64,000 nt of DNA from an uncultured Bradyrhizobium sp. (GCF_947648125.1 NZ_CANSMR010000027.1:27018-91017); one strand, 5' to 3'. Shown: positions 9,076 through 18,275, counted from the first letter of the stretch. Notes: generated by a model not told the origin, from the letters alone. Translations and numbers: made by a program.

Positions 9076-9404
9076 ACTCGGTGCGGACGAATTTTTCTGC
9101 AGAATCAACGGCTTTTCTGCGACCTCGCATGTGCCTGATGACGCGCCGCGCGGCCGGCTGGCCGAATTTTTAGCCACGCCGATGATCTCTTGTGCATCAC
9201 AGCATCAGCAGCGGCGACGGCGCTCGCGAACCCGCCGCGGATACGCCATCGCGCGCTCGTGACGCATCGCACAAGAAAGCATCAGCGTGCGCGTTTACGC
9301 GGCGGCGCTTGCTGCAAGCCACGCCAATTCCGATCGCCGAACTTGGTTCGCGATCTCGCGGCAACGTCTTGCGACTGCAAGGCAAAGCGACGCGATCGAT
9401 TCGA

Positions 9405-9420
9405 TGGCACGCAAATTGCT
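9405..9420 (+). promoter_or_regulatory. Sigma-54 promoter for nitrate transporter operon
   Basis: TGGCACGCAAATTGCT matches the -24/-12 consensus at essentially every conserved base, with the GG and GC pairs separated by exactly 10 bp. The predicted start near 9431 gives a leader of about 120 nt. Sigma-54 dependence fits NtrC-type nitrogen control. Confidence 0.8.
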
Positions 9421-9551
9421 GACCTGAACTCTTGACGGAGTGCGTCTCAACGGCGAGCGCGCTTACGCATTCACCCACATTCGATTTATCTGCGCCCGAG
9501 AGAGTCGCACGTCAGCGGCCATCTCCGCCGCATCACCGCGAGACGCTTGCG

Positions 9552-10811
9552 ATGAAGCTAGCCGAGTTCAAGAAGGCAGGTCACTGGCCGACCCTGCTCG
9601 CCGCGTTCCTGTACTTCGACATCAGTTTCATGGCGTGGGTCGCGCTCGGACCGCTGATCGTCTACATCGCGCGCGACATGAATCTGGCGGTCAACGAGAA
9701 GTTCACCCTGGTCGCCATTCCCGTGCTCGCCGGCGCGCTGTTGCGCGTGCCGATGGGCATTCTCGCCGACATCATCGGCGCCAAGCGCACCGGCATCATC
9801 GCCCAGCTCGTCGTGATCGCCGCAACCGCATCGGTGTGGCATTTCGGGCTGACCAGCAAGCTCGCAATCGAGCTGTTCGGGCTTGCGCTCGGCGTCGGCG
9901 GCGCCTCGTTCGCGGTCGCCCTGCCCCAGGCCAGCCGCTGGTACCCGCCGCAATACCAGGGCGTGGTCATGGGGATCGCCGGAGCCGGCAACATGGGCGT
10001 CGTGCTCGACACGCTGCTGGCGCCGTCGATCGCCGAACATTGGGGCTGGCAGGCCGTGTTCGGCTGCCTCTTGGTTCCGATGCTGATGGTGCTCGCCTAT
10101 TATGCCGTCGCGGCCAAGGACGCGCCGGGCGAGCGCAAGAAGATCTCGCTGCAGGCCTACGGCGCGCTGCTGAAGGATTCCGACAGCCGCTGGTTCATGT
10201 TCTTCTACTTCATCACCTTCGGCGGCTTCGTCGGCCTCGCCAACGCGCTGCCACTCTATTTCACCGTGCAGTATCACGTCTCGGGCGTGGCAGCCGGCAT
10301 GCTGGTCGCGCTGATCGTCGCGTTCGGTTCGGGCTTCCGCCCGGTCGGCGGCATGATCGCCGACCGCATCGGCGGCATTCGTTCGCTGTCGATCCTGTTC
10401 GGCGTGGTCGTCGCCGCCTATCTCGTCATCGCCTTCATGCCGGAGGGCCCGACCGCGCCGGCCGCGGGCGGCTGGGCGTTGACCGAGCTGCCGCGCATCG
10501 CCTGGATCTCGGTGCTGCTGTTCTCGATCGGCGTGCTGGCGCTCGGCATGGGCAATGGCGCGGTGTTCCAGCTGATCCCGCTGCGCTTCCGCCACGAGAT
10601 CGGCCTGATGACCGGGCTGGTCGGCTGCGCCGGCGGCATCGGCGGCTTCTTCCTCGCCCAGACGCTTGGCTTCGCCAAGGGCATGACCGGCGGTTTCGGC
10701 GCCGGCTTCCTGTTCTTCGGCGCGCTGGCGTTGCTTGGCTTCATCGGACTTGCCATGGTCAAGGTCCGCTGGCGCACCACCTGGGGCGCGGTGTCGGGAG
10801 CGCGTGTCTAA
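9552..10811 (+). CDS. Nitrate/nitrite MFS transporter
   Basis: A 419-residue, 12-helix major facilitator of the NarK/NasA (NNP) family that imports nitrate. Family features are the opening FDISFMAWVALGPL (helix 1), RVPMGILADIIGAKR (loop 2-3), the first nitrate signature around GVGGASFAVALPQASRWYPP, and the second around GNGAVFQLIPLRF. The ATG at 9552 was chosen because an upstream in-frame TTG at 9432 would lie on the predicted transcription start. The gene follows the sigma-54 promoter and is 30 nt upstream of the phosphatase-kinase gene, so both are probably one nitrogen-controlled operon. Confidence 0.92.
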   Translation: MKLAEFKKAGHWPTLLAAFLYFDISFMAWVALGPLIVYIARDMNLAVNEKFTLVAIPVLAGALLRVPMGILADIIGAKRTGIIAQLVVIAATASVWHFGLTSKLAIELFGLALGVGGASFAVALPQASRWYPPQYQGVVMGIAGAGNMGVVLDTLLAPSIAEHWGWQAVFGCLLVPMLMVLAYYAVAAKDAPGERKKISLQAYGALLKDSDSRWFMFFYFITFGGFVGLANALPLYFTVQYHVSGVAAGMLVALIVAFGSGFRPVGGMIADRIGGIRSLSILFGVVVAAYLVIAFMPEGPTAPAAGGWALTELPRIAWISVLLFSIGVLALGMGNGAVFQLIPLRFRHEIGLMTGLVGCAGGIGGFFLAQTLGFAKGMTGGFGAGFLFFGALALLGFIGLAMVKVRWRTTWGAVSGARV

Positions 10812-10841
10812 CGGCCCGCTCCGAAAAGGACGGGTTCGGAC

Positions 10842-12569
10842 GTGGCGAACGGCGCGCAACGACATTTGCAACGAGACCTGCAAAGGGATCTCGGCGTTCG
10901 TGTCGGCTTCGCCAGCGAGACCGGCAAGCGCGCCGCCAATGAGGACTATGTCGCGGCCTGCCTGGGCCAGCCGGGCACGCTGCACCGCGATGTCGTGGCC
11001 GCGGTCGCCGACGGCGTCGGCGGCCACAAAGGCGGGCGCGAAGCCGCGGAAGTCGCGGTCCGCAGCTTCATCGACGCCTATTATTCGTTGCCCGAGACGC
11101 TCGGCGTCCGCCGCCGCGCCGCGCGGGCGCTGGAAGCCGCCAACAGCTGGATCCATGGCCAGGGCCGCGTCGATGCCGCGCGCAGCGGCATGGCCTGCGC
11201 GTTCTCCTCCATCATCCTGTCGCGGCGGCAATGCCATGTGATCCATATCGGCGACACCCGCGCCTACCGCCTGAGCGACGGACGGTTGGAGCGGTTGACG
11301 CAGGACCATATCGCCGGCCGCGGCGACCTCGCCCACATGCTCAACCGCGCCATCGGTTTCGAGGAGTTCGCCCGCTTCGATTACACCTCCGTCGGGCTCC
11401 GGCAGCATGATCGTCTCGTGATCTGCAGCGACGGGGTTCACGGCGCGCTCGGCGATTCCCGCCTCCAGCAACTGCTGGAGGAACGCACGCCGCCCGACGA
11501 ATCGGCGCGCAGCATCGTCGATGCCGCGCTCGCGGCGGGCAGCAGCGACAACACGACCGCGCTGGTGCTCGACGTCGTCGACCTGCCGCCGGCGGATCGC
11601 GACGACCTGACCCACGCGATCGCGACCTTGCCGATTTTGGACTTGCCGGAGAGCGGCGACACGATCGACGATTTCGCGCTCCACGACGTGCTGTCCGACG
11701 GACGCTACAGCCGCCTGTTCAAGGCCGTCGACAAGCGTGCCGGCCGCGAAGTCGTGCTGAAGTTTCCGCATCCGCGGGTCGCCAGCGAAGGCTCCTACCG
11801 CCTCGCCTTCGTGCGCGAGGCCTGGGTCGCCGCGCGCGTGCGAAGCCTCTGGATCGGCGAGATCATCGAGGTGCCGGCGGAGCGGCAGACCAGGCTCTAT
11901 TCGGCGATGCCGCTCTACGAGGGCGAAACGCTGGAGCAGCGGCTCAACCACGCGCCGCGGCTGTCGCTCACCGAGGGCATCGCGATCGCCACCAAGCTGG
12001 TGCGCGCGGTCACGGCGCTGCACCGCGCCGGCATCATCCATCGCGACATCAAGCCCGACAACGTGATCCTGCTGAAAGACGGCGGATTGCGCCTGGTCGA
12101 CCTCGGCGTCGCGCGCGTGCCGCTGCTGGAGGATTTTCCCGCCGAGGATATTCCGGGCACCGCGAGCTACATGGCGCCCGAACTTTTCGGCGGCAAGGCC
12201 GGCGATGAGGCCTCCGACCTGTTCGCGCTCGGCGTCACCGTCTACCGCATGTTCACCGCGAACTATCCGTTCGGCGAGATCGAGCCGTTCTCGCGGCCAC
12301 GGTTCGGCAAGCCGGCGCCGTTGTCACGTTACCGGCCGGACCTGCCGGCCTGGCTCGATGCCGTGATCGGCAAGGCGCTCAGCGTCGAGCCCGCGCAACG
12401 CTTCGGCGACGCCATCGAGTTCGCGCACGAACTGGAAAACGGCGCGACCTGGGCCGGCCCCGCCGTCACGACCCGCAAATCGCTGCACGACCGCGATCCC
12501 GTGACCTTCTGGAAGGTGCTGTGCGCGATCCTGGCCCTGATCATCGTGGTGCTGCTGGCGCGACATTAG
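10842..12569 (+). CDS. Fused PP2C phosphatase and Ser/Thr protein kinase with C-terminal membrane anchor
   Basis: A 575-residue GTG-started protein. Residues 18-250 are a PP2C phosphatase with metal-binding motifs intact (ANEDYV, ADGVGGHKGG, CSDGVHG, SSDNTT). Residues 265-525 are a Hanks-type kinase: VVLKF provides the ATP lysine, HRDIKPDN (400-407) is the catalytic loop with Asp402, and the metal loop reads DLG instead of DFG; GTASYMAPE forms the activation segment. A single helix at 551-572 anchors it with both enzymes in the cytoplasm. Carrying both activities in one chain directly after the nitrate transporter suggests reversible phosphorylation of transporter or nas components; that target is inference. 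It is a recurring nas-locus gene in rhizobia as I recall. Confidence 0.93.
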   Translation: MANGAQRHLQRDLQRDLGVRVGFASETGKRAANEDYVAACLGQPGTLHRDVVAAVADGVGGHKGGREAAEVAVRSFIDAYYSLPETLGVRRRAARALEAANSWIHGQGRVDAARSGMACAFSSIILSRRQCHVIHIGDTRAYRLSDGRLERLTQDHIAGRGDLAHMLNRAIGFEEFARFDYTSVGLRQHDRLVICSDGVHGALGDSRLQQLLEERTPPDESARSIVDAALAAGSSDNTTALVLDVVDLPPADRDDLTHAIATLPILDLPESGDTIDDFALHDVLSDGRYSRLFKAVDKRAGREVVLKFPHPRVASEGSYRLAFVREAWVAARVRSLWIGEIIEVPAERQTRLYSAMPLYEGETLEQRLNHAPRLSLTEGIAIATKLVRAVTALHRAGIIHRDIKPDNVILLKDGGLRLVDLGVARVPLLEDFPAEDIPGTASYMAPELFGGKAGDEASDLFALGVTVYRMFTANYPFGEIEPFSRPRFGKPAPLSRYRPDLPAWLDAVIGKALSVEPAQRFGDAIEFAHELENGATWAGPAVTTRKSLHDRDPVTFWKVLCAILALIIVVLLARH

Positions 12570-12575
12570 CGGGCT

Positions 12576-12593
12576 ATTGAAGAGGTCTTCAAT
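12576..12593. terminator. Palindrome between convergent operons
   Basis: ATTGAAGA and TCTTCAAT flank a central GG, 7 nt past the kinase stop and between two convergent genes. It may form a bidirectional RNA hairpin, although the 2-nt loop would open the inner pairs. Confidence 0.35.
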
Positions 12594-12660
12594 GGCGGCG
12601 ACGAAGCTGACTTCACCGGGAAACTTCTTCAACTTCCTGCCAATGGCGCGAACGCAAACG

Positions 12661-13881
12661 TTACTGAGCTTTCGTTACAAACGGACAACCGCCTTCCGCG
12701 AGCGGCCGCCAGGCTTCGTCCGGCGAAATCGTGGCGATCACCTTTTCATAGTCCCAAGGCTCGCGCGATTCGGATGGCGATTTGGCCTGGACCAAATACA
12801 TCGAACGCATCACCTGCCCGTCCTCGCGGATCTGTGCATTCTGTGTCATGAAATCGTTGACCGGAAGCTTGCGCATGGCGGCGGCAACGGCGCCGGGATC
12901 GTCGGTTCCGGCCGCCTGCACTGCCTTCAGATAGTGCATCACTCCACTGTAGACGCCGGCCTGGATCATGGTCGGTGCCTGCCCGTGCCGACGCGCCATA
13001 AAGCGATGACCGAAGGTCCGGGTTGCCTCGTTCTGGGTCCACGAAAACGACGTCGCGTAGATGATGCCCTGCGCCGCCTCGAGGCCGAGCGAATGCACGT
13101 CCGTGATCAACATCAGAAGAGCGACGATGTTCTGGTCGGCAGATTTTCCGATGCCGAACTCCGCAGCCTGCTTCAGGCTGTTGACCGTATCGCCGCCCGC
13201 GTTCGCCAATGCGATAACTTTCGCCTTAGAGTTCTGTGCCTGAAGCAGGAACGACGAGAGGTCCGACGCGCCGAGCGGATGGCGAACCGAGCCGACGACC
13301 TTGCTTCCCGCGGTCGTGATGAAGCTCGATGCGTCACGCTCCAGCGCATGACCGAAGGCATAGTCCGCGGTCAGGAAGAACCACGTATCCGAGCCCTTCT
13401 TGAGCATGGCCTTGGTGACGGCGGAGGCTTCAGCGTAGGTGCTGTAGGTGAAATGAAACCCATACGGCGAGCACTGCTTTCCGGTAAGATCGGAGCTGCC
13501 AGGCCCGGAAATCACAAAGATGCGCTTCTTCTCGCGGGTGATGCCCTGAATGGCCAGCGCCGTCGCGGAATTGCCGCCATCGGCAATCAGATCGACGCCG
13601 TTCTCGTCGATCCAACGACGCGCGATGCCGGAGGCGATATCCGGCTTGTTCTGATGATCGGCTGACATCAGCTCGATCTTCTTTCCGAGCACGGTCGGGC
13701 CGAAATCCTCGATCGCGAGGCGGGCCGCTTCCACCGAGCCCTCGCCCCCAAGATCGGAATAAAGGCCCGACATGTCGTTGATGACGCCGATCCGCACCAC
13801 GTCGCCGGACACCTGCGCGCGCCCGGACCCGACCGCAGCCAGGCACAAGACCGCCGCGAGCGCGGCCGCAATCGATCGCAT
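12661..13881 (-). CDS. ABC transporter substrate-binding protein, Leu/Ile/Val type
   Basis: A 406-residue periplasmic binding protein with a signal peptide (AAALAAVLCLAAVGSGRAQ) and a Peripla_BP_6 fold opening with VVRIGVINDMSGLYSDLGGEG. The ATG at 13881 was chosen because GGGAGG precedes it. No permease or ATPase is adjacent, so it is an orphan that must work with transporter parts elsewhere. It begins 35 nt after the acyl-CoA dehydrogenase stop and is likely cotranscribed, hinting that its ligand may be an acid catabolised through acyl-CoA intermediates; the ligand cannot be read from sequence. Confidence 0.85.
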   Translation of the reverse strand: MRSIAAALAAVLCLAAVGSGRAQVSGDVVRIGVINDMSGLYSDLGGEGSVEAARLAIEDFGPTVLGKKIELMSADHQNKPDIASGIARRWIDENGVDLIADGGNSATALAIQGITREKKRIFVISGPGSSDLTGKQCSPYGFHFTYSTYAEASAVTKAMLKKGSDTWFFLTADYAFGHALERDASSFITTAGSKVVGSVRHPLGASDLSSFLLQAQNSKAKVIALANAGGDTVNSLKQAAEFGIGKSADQNIVALLMLITDVHSLGLEAAQGIIYATSFSWTQNEATRTFGHRFMARRHGQAPTMIQAGVYSGVMHYLKAVQAAGTDDPGAVAAAMRKLPVNDFMTQNAQIREDGQVMRSMYLVQAKSPSESREPWDYEKVIATISPDEAWRPLAEGGCPFVTKAQ

Positions 13882-13916
13882 GGAACCTCCCCTCGATGTC
13901 TTTCGTTTTCTTATGG

Positions 13917-15692
13917 TCAGGCCGTCAGGGATCCGACCGCTTGACCGAATGTGACCGGCTCCTCGCTCAGCATCAGATCGATGGCTTCGCGCTCCCACGC
14001 GTCATCGGCCGGGGCCAGCGGATCCTTCGTCGACAGGCGATGCTCGAGCACAAAGCGCGATAGCAGCAGGCGCCGCGGATCGACCTCCGGCTGGCACCCT
14101 TCCCAGGCCAGAACGATGGCCGATGCCACATGGTAGAGCGCGCCAGCCGCAAGACGTGCCGAGTGCTCCGACTGGCGATCGGCTGCCACCCGCCCGGCAA
14201 AGGCAATCGAGCGATCGAGCGCGACCCGGAGCCGCTCGCGGAACGGCTCGGGCAATACCTTCGCCTCCTCGAGGCGCGCCTGCAGCGCCGAGGCAAGCGC
14301 CCGGTGCGCGCCGCTCTTGCCAACGGCGCGCGAAATGATGTCGAGCGCGTTGATGTTGCTGGTGCCCTCCCAGAGCACGCCGACATGGGCGTCGCGCACC
14401 AGCCGCGGCTGCACCCATTCCTCGATGTAGCCGTTGCCGCCGCGCACTTCCATCGCGCCGGTGGCGACCGGAATGTTGTCGCGGCAGGCGCGGTACTTCA
14501 AGAGCGGCGTCAGGATGCGCAGCAGCTCCTTCGCCTGCGCCGAGCCGGCATTGGCATCGTCCATCGCGCGCGCGGCCACCAGCATCATCGACAGCGCCTG
14601 CTCGGTCGGCACGATCAGCTTCATCAGCTGACGGCGCAGCAGCGGGAAATCCATGACGCGCTGGCCGAACGCCACGCGCGACGAGGCGCTGACGACAGCT
14701 TCGTTGACACAGCGCCGCATCATCGCCGCAGCACGCACGCCGTGCGACAGGCGCGAGAGGTTGACCTGCTCCATCATCTGCTTGAGACCCTGCATGGGAT
14801 CGCCGACCAGATAGGCAACCGCGTTGTCGAGCCGGATCTCGCCTGACGCCATCGATTTGGTGCCGAGCTTGTCCTTGAGACGGACGATCCGGTAGCTGTT
14901 GCGCCGGCCGTCTTTCAGGCGGCGCGGCAGCGCGAACAGCGCGAGCCCCCTGGTGCCGTCGGGCGCGCCCTCCGGCCGCGCCAGCATCAGCGCGACGTCG
15001 GCATCGGCGTGGGAGCAGAACCATTTGTCGCCGGTCAGGCGCCAGACGTCGCCATCCCGGCGCGCAATGGTCTCGACGGCGCCGACGTCGGAGCCGCCGG
15101 CGCGCTCGGTCATGAACTGGGTGCCCTTCCACAGGCTCGCCATGTCGTCCGACAGCATCTTCGGCAGCAGATAGGCCTTGAGCTCATCCGAGCCGAACTT
15201 GCGGACCAGGTGCGTCGAGGTGTCGGTGACGCTGATCGGGCACATCAGCCCGAACTCGGACTGCACGAACAGATACTGAAACACGTATTTGGCCACCGCC
15301 GGCAGCGGCCGGTCCATGCCGAGCACGCCGGCGCGATGGCTCATGGCGTGAAACTGAAAATCGCCGAAGGCGATCGCCTCCATCTCCCGGTAGGCCGGAT
15401 GATAGTCGATCCAGTCCTCGTCGCGGCCGTAGGCGTCCCTCGGATTGAGCACCGGTGCGTGCTTGTCGGCGATCCGTGCCAATTGGTCGAGCCTGCCGCC
15501 CGCCAGTTCGCCGAGTCGCTTGAAGTGCGGCTCCAGCCGCTCGCGATCCTCGCGCGCCAGATAGAGCCCCAGAAGGCCGCAAAGTCCGCGATCGAGATCA
15601 TAGAAGTTGAGGCCTGCGCAATCACGCGAGATGTGGCGGGCCGGATCGGCGGCATCGTTGGAGCTGCGAAGGTCGCGCGCGCTCATCTGCAT
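13917..15692 (-). CDS. AidB-like acyl-CoA dehydrogenase
   Basis: A 591-residue flavoprotein, about 200 longer than ordinary acyl-CoA dehydrogenases and close in size to the AidB/DCAD group. Visible family elements are CPISVTDTSTHLVRKFG, FMTERAGGSDVGA (FAD binding), LTGDKWFCSHADAD, GGNGYIEEWVQPRLVRDA and VLWEGTSNINALDI. AidB itself is an alkylation-response flavoprotein; many relatives are catabolic dehydrogenases of unknown substrate, and its pairing with a transporter binding protein favours catabolism. The ATG is preceded by AAGGAG at good spacing. An IclR regulator is divergently transcribed 253 bp away. Confidence 0.85.
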   Translation of the reverse strand: MQMSARDLRSSNDAADPARHISRDCAGLNFYDLDRGLCGLLGLYLAREDRERLEPHFKRLGELAGGRLDQLARIADKHAPVLNPRDAYGRDEDWIDYHPAYREMEAIAFGDFQFHAMSHRAGVLGMDRPLPAVAKYVFQYLFVQSEFGLMCPISVTDTSTHLVRKFGSDELKAYLLPKMLSDDMASLWKGTQFMTERAGGSDVGAVETIARRDGDVWRLTGDKWFCSHADADVALMLARPEGAPDGTRGLALFALPRRLKDGRRNSYRIVRLKDKLGTKSMASGEIRLDNAVAYLVGDPMQGLKQMMEQVNLSRLSHGVRAAAMMRRCVNEAVVSASSRVAFGQRVMDFPLLRRQLMKLIVPTEQALSMMLVAARAMDDANAGSAQAKELLRILTPLLKYRACRDNIPVATGAMEVRGGNGYIEEWVQPRLVRDAHVGVLWEGTSNINALDIISRAVGKSGAHRALASALQARLEEAKVLPEPFRERLRVALDRSIAFAGRVAADRQSEHSARLAAGALYHVASAIVLAWEGCQPEVDPRRLLLSRFVLEHRLSTKDPLAPADDAWEREAIDLMLSEEPVTFGQAVGSLTA

Positions 15693-15945
15693 CGAGGATC
15701 TCCTTGTTCGGGATGACGTCGCAGCAGCCTTGCCGGTGCGCGCGATGTCATCGCTCGGTGTTCAAACTTCGTCTGCAACATCGGGAACGATCGCGGCGAT
15801 GTCTACCGGCGGAGCCACTTGCGAGAATAATTTCAGATACGTGGAGGAAATGCCGTCTGCTCGGGGATCGCACGCCAAGTCCTGCTGCACCGCGGAGCCT
15901 TGACCTCCACTGGTTTCGCTGCACATTCGACAGCAGAAGGCGACA

Positions 15946-16938
15946 ATGAATGTTGCAGCGCACCAGACTTGCGCTGCGTCCAAGGACACGAACGGCAAGA
16001 TGAAGGGCGTTCGCACCGATACCCAGCCCCCGTCCCGGCGGGGCCGCAGGCGCATCGTCGCCGACCGCGTACGCCTGCAAGCGGACGATCCCGCGGCGAT
16101 GGTGATCGAGGCTAACAGGCATGACGAGTTGTTTCGCGCCGCCGACGGCCGTCCCGATCCATCCGTCGTCAAGTCGGCGCATCGCGTGCTCCCCATCTTC
16201 GAGTATTTTGCCGAGATCGAACGGCCCGCGGCCATGACCGAGATCGCGCGCCGGCTGAACTATCCACCGTCCAGCACGTCGGCGCTGCTGAAGAGCCTCG
16301 TCGAGCTCGGCTATCTCGACCATGACCGGCAGGCGCGCAGCTACCGGCCGACGGTCCGCGTCGCCCTGCTCGGCGGCTGGCTCACGAGCCAGACGCTGCC
16401 GGGGGCGACGCTCGATGCGATCACGCGCGAGCTGCATGAAGCGACGCGGCTGACGACCTTCGTGGTGGCGCGCAACCAGCTCTACAGCCAGTATATCCGC
16501 GTGCTGCAGGGAACCACGCCTGTGCGCTACTATCTCGAGCCCGGCGCACGGCGGCTCCTGACCCACTCGACCCCGGGCCGGGTGTTTCTCAGCCTGATGA
16601 ACGACGAGGATGCGCGGCGGATCGTGCAGCGGATCAATGCCGAGGAGGCGCCGTCATCCGCCGTCCGCTTCGGCGATATCCAGCATGCGCTGGCGACAAT
16701 CCGGCGCCAAGGATTTGCCTACACGCGCGACATGGGCACGCCCGGCCTGAGCGCGATTGCGATGCGGCTGACCGAGGCCGACCAGACGCCGCCGCTTGTC
16801 ATCACCGTTGCAGGCCCGAGCTCGATCGTCTCGGCGGAAGGCAAGGCGATCATCGGAAAGATGCGCGAGCTGGTCGAACGGCAGTCGCCCGGCCTGCTGC
16901 CGCAGATCGACATCGACGCGCCACCGATCGAGACCTGA
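15946..16938 (+). CDS. IclR-family transcriptional regulator
   Basis: A 330-residue regulator with about 70 extra N-terminal residues, then an IclR winged helix (PSVVKSAHRVLPIFEYFAE, MTEIARRLNYPPSSTSALLKSLVELGYL) and the ligand-binding domain with TPGRVFLSLM. AAGG lies 7 nt before the chosen ATG; an in-frame ATG at 16000 would remove most of the extension. It is divergent from the acyl-CoA dehydrogenase operon, which is its likely target. IclR proteins usually sense small acids. Confidence 0.85.
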   Translation: MNVAAHQTCAASKDTNGKMKGVRTDTQPPSRRGRRRIVADRVRLQADDPAAMVIEANRHDELFRAADGRPDPSVVKSAHRVLPIFEYFAEIERPAAMTEIARRLNYPPSSTSALLKSLVELGYLDHDRQARSYRPTVRVALLGGWLTSQTLPGATLDAITRELHEATRLTTFVVARNQLYSQYIRVLQGTTPVRYYLEPGARRLLTHSTPGRVFLSLMNDEDARRIVQRINAEEAPSSAVRFGDIQHALATIRRQGFAYTRDMGTPGLSAIAMRLTEADQTPPLVITVAGPSSIVSAEGKAIIGKMRELVERQSPGLLPQIDIDAPPIET

Positions 16939-16971
16939 GATCGGGCGGCTTAGCACCTGCGATTCCTCATC

Positions 16972-17060
16972 CGTCATGGCCGGGCTTGTCCCGGCCATCC
17001 ACGTCTTCGTGCCTGATTGGAGCAAAGACGTGGATGCCCGGCACAAGGCCGGGCATGACG
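16972..17060. repeat. Dispersed extragenic palindrome
   Basis: An imperfect long inverted repeat: the left arm reads CGTCATGGCCGGGCTTGTCC onward and includes CCACGTCTT, and the right arm is its complement, AAGACGTGGATGCCCGGCAC onward to GGCATGACG. This is the common intergenic palindrome seen in many copies in Bradyrhizobium-type genomes (from memory). It lies between convergent genes and may also end transcription. Confidence 0.75.
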
Positions 17061-17109
17061 AGCAAACCAAAAGAGCCTGATTTTCGTTGACCGCATCTTC
17101 AGTCAAACT

Positions 17110-17736
17110 CTACGACCCCGCGCGGCGGATCGTGATCCGGGTCTCGTCGGTCATGTCCTTGAGCTCCTTGTTCGGCTCACGATAGAGGTGACGCTCGATC
17201 TGGACGGTCCGGCCGTCGGTGGTCTTGCTGCAGGTCTCGTCGACGAATACGCCGCCGACCTCCTGCTTGTCGGCGCCCGGCTTCGCCTCCGCGCAGGTCC
17301 AGCCGTCCTCGCCGTAGCGCGACTTCGCCTGCAGGCCGAGCAGGAACGCCTTCTTGCGCAGATAGAGCCGCGCCTTCGGATCGGTCTCGATCGTCAGCGC
17401 CGCGATCCTGGCGTCCTTGTCGATCATCACGGTCAGGATCGCCGGATGGCCGCCGACCATGGTGCCTTCCCGCGCGGTCTCGCGGTCATACTCGAAGCGG
17501 ATGCCGCGCAGCTGGTCTGGCCCGGCCGGGCAAGCCGCCCACTGCGCCCATTCCGCCAATCGGTGCGTCTTCTCTCCGACGCAGGTCAGGTTGATGTATC
17601 CCGCGTCGGGAACCTTGCCGATGTCCATGCCGACATTGATGTCGCGCAGGTCACCTGCCGTCGCCATCGCCGGCACGGCCACGGTGACCGACGCGGCGAA
17701 GACGAGCCCGCGGATTGCCGATCGCTGCTTGCTCAT
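17110..17736 (-). CDS. Exported protein of unknown function in alcohol dehydrogenase cluster
   Basis: A 208-residue protein with a signal peptide (VFAASVTVAVPAMATAGD) and no domain I recognise. Four cysteines remain in the mature part (LTCVGE, AACPAG, WTCAEA, ETCSK), suggesting two periplasmic disulfides. Its ATG overlaps the stop of the cytochrome c gene by 4 nt, so it is translationally coupled as third member of the dehydrogenase-cytochrome operon. A role as an accessory to the PQQ enzyme is inferred only from that linkage. Confidence 0.75.
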   Translation of the reverse strand: MSKQRSAIRGLVFAASVTVAVPAMATAGDLRDINVGMDIGKVPDAGYINLTCVGEKTHRLAEWAQWAACPAGPDQLRGIRFEYDRETAREGTMVGGHPAILTVMIDKDARIAALTIETDPKARLYLRKKAFLLGLQAKSRYGEDGWTCAEAKPGADKQEVGGVFVDETCSKTTDGRTVQIERHLYREPNKELKDMTDETRITIRRAGS

Positions 17737-18275
17737 GGCTTTGCCTTCTCGCTCTGGTCGGACGACGCGGCAGCGTGGCCGGCCTCCTTATAGATGTTAC
17801 AGACGCGCGAGCCGTCGCCGAAGAAGGCGATGCATTCGTCATAGCTCGGCTCACCCTTGCCCTTGACGTGGGCGAGCACGTAATCGGCGACGGCCTCGAT
17901 CTCGTTCGGCCGCAGGAACACATTCGCCTCGGGCGGCATGCGGTCGGCGACATCCTGTCGGGTCATCTCGTAGCATTTCGTGGTGTCATAGGAGCCGCGC
18001 ACGAAGAACGGCATGCCGGTGCCCGGCCGCCCGCACGTCACGGTCTCGATGATCTGCTCGCGCGTCAGCTCGGTCTTGCGCAGCGATAGCGCGTCGCCGC
18101 CATAACCGCCGCCGCCATTGCCGTGCCATTTGTGGCAGCCGACACAATTGCCGCGCTTGAACACCGCCTTGCCGGCGTCTGTAGGATCGCTCGCCGACTG
18201 TGCCTGCACCGCACTCACAAATCCCATCACGAGCGCGCAGCCGAGCCACGCGCCAACCAGCCATGTTTGTTTCAT
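17733..18275 (-). CDS. Periplasmic c-type cytochrome, likely electron acceptor of the PQQ dehydrogenase
   Basis: A 180-residue cytochrome with a signal peptide (ending SAVQAQ) and one haem site, CVGCH at residues 44-48. A methionine in ADRMPPEANVF is the plausible distal ligand. Four further cysteines (TVTCGRP, TTKCYEM, YDECIAF, SRVCNIY) could form two disulfides. The gene sits 67 nt after the PQQ dehydrogenase on the same strand, as XoxG/ExaB-type partners do; the exact cytochrome class is not certain. Confidence 0.85.
   Translation of the reverse strand: MKQTWLVGAWLGCALVMGFVSAVQAQSASDPTDAGKAVFKRGNCVGCHKWHGNGGGGYGGDALSLRKTELTREQIIETVTCGRPGTGMPFFVRGSYDTTKCYEMTRQDVADRMPPEANVFLRPNEIEAVADYVLAHVKGKGEPSYDECIAFFGDGSRVCNIYKEAGHAAASSDQSEKAKP

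Larger units (their letters stand above)
8915..9551. other. Divergent regulatory region between nirB and nitrate transporter
   Basis: No gene is apparent. The region holds promoters for both operons, including a near-consensus sigma-54 site toward the transporter, a weaker mirror-image site toward nirB and a leader hairpin in front of nirB, each listed separately. The predicted leaders are about 145 nt (nirB) and about 120 nt (transporter), long enough for RNA-level control. Confidence 0.7.

Noticed and set aside
9431-9551. ANTAR-type two-hairpin leader in front of the nitrate transporter
   Set aside because: I could not find two stems with six-nucleotide loops or a terminator with a T-run in this leader.
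9558-12041. Long minus-strand open frame opposite the nitrate transporter and kinase fusion
   Set aside because: Low-complexity translation, no domain, and the opposite strand carries two clear genes.
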